DNA from: Mucilaginibacter sp. | Lineage (GTDB): Bacteria; Bacteroidota; Bacteroidia; Sphingobacteriales; Sphingobacteriaceae | NCBI GenBank assembly: GCA_025934475.1 | Contig: JAICXZ010000237.1 | Location: forward strand, 1-5,734 | Direction: 5' to 3' | Length of the DNA: 5,734 nt | Shown here: in pieces, positions 5,715 to 5,734 of the stretch | Layout of the letters: each line of letters begins with the position of its first letter | Position numbering within the stretch: the stretch's first letter is position 1 | Position numbers and translations under genes: made by a program | The notes under the pieces: model-generated | Database searches by the model: none | The model's input: the letters and a program-made list of their open reading frames with translations, nothing else | What the model was told of the DNA's origin: nothing

Positions 5715-5734
5715 CACAAGCCGATCGCGGCGAA
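5684..5734 (+). pseudogene. Out-of-frame second antitoxin-like segment, cut by the window end
   Basis: In the frame beginning at 5684 the sequence reads LKRTEIEEGLAQADRGE up to the last base. IEEGLAQADRGE closely matches INEGLEQAEAGQG of the preceding gene (from residue 17). This frame has a TGA at 5681-5683 and no ATG, GTG or TTG before the window end, so it cannot start conventionally. A -1 shift near 5697-5699 would join it to the upstream frame as ...DSKELK-IEEGLAQADRGE. It may be a frameshifted tandem domain, a decayed second gene, or a sequencing error. The downstream continuation is not visible. Confidence 0.45.

Overview
The window looks like chromosomal DNA of a Bacteroidota bacterium, most plausibly a Sphingobacteriales member (Mucilaginibacter/Pedobacter-like). 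The clues are moderate GC, no clear Shine-Dalgarno sequences, one excellent Bacteroidota-type promoter (TTTG-N19-TAnnTTTG) before the helicase, and AT-rich intergenic spacers filled with short degenerate tandem repeats. The genus is my inference from overall resemblance; no search was run.

Layout. (1) 6-1358 (+): a complete HlyD/MacA-type periplasmic adaptor of a tripartite efflux pump, probably the last gene of an operon that starts before the window. (2) 1359-1743: a 385-bp spacer with a strong intrinsic terminator (1484-1520). It is flanked by two diverged copies of an AATGAC-based repeat and followed by eight units of an exact 8-bp-period GCACAT repeat that runs up to the next gene. (3) 1744-2751 (+): gpsA, NAD(P)-dependent glycerol-3-phosphate dehydrogenase. 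(4) 2779-3084 (+): a small secreted basic protein with a YINK-rich C-terminus. It is followed by a possible 23-residue hydrophobic micropeptide (3103-3174). (5) 3175-3296: a convergent intergenic region with a minus-strand terminator, a second palindrome and four GTTAACTA copies. (6) 3297-5135 (-): a DEAD-box RNA helicase of the DeaD/CsdA type with a DbpA-like RNA-binding domain and an RGG-rich tail. Its promoter shows that translation should start at 5135, not at the longer open-frame start at 5237. (7) 5269-5451: a 183-bp MITE-like element with 28-bp terminal inverted repeats. (8) 5517-5714 (+): a small charged protein resembling the antitoxin half of ParD/RelB-like modules. A second, homologous antitoxin-like segment appears in a different frame and runs off the window end.

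The efflux adaptor acts in the envelope, GpsA supplies glycerol-3-phosphate for phospholipid synthesis, and the helicase remodels RNA and probably ribosomes. They look like neighbouring housekeeping units rather than one pathway. I found no CRISPR array, tRNA, rRNA, phage gene or defence system. The unexplained content lies in the intergenic repeat families, the MITE-like element, the micropeptide and the frame-shifted antitoxin duplication.
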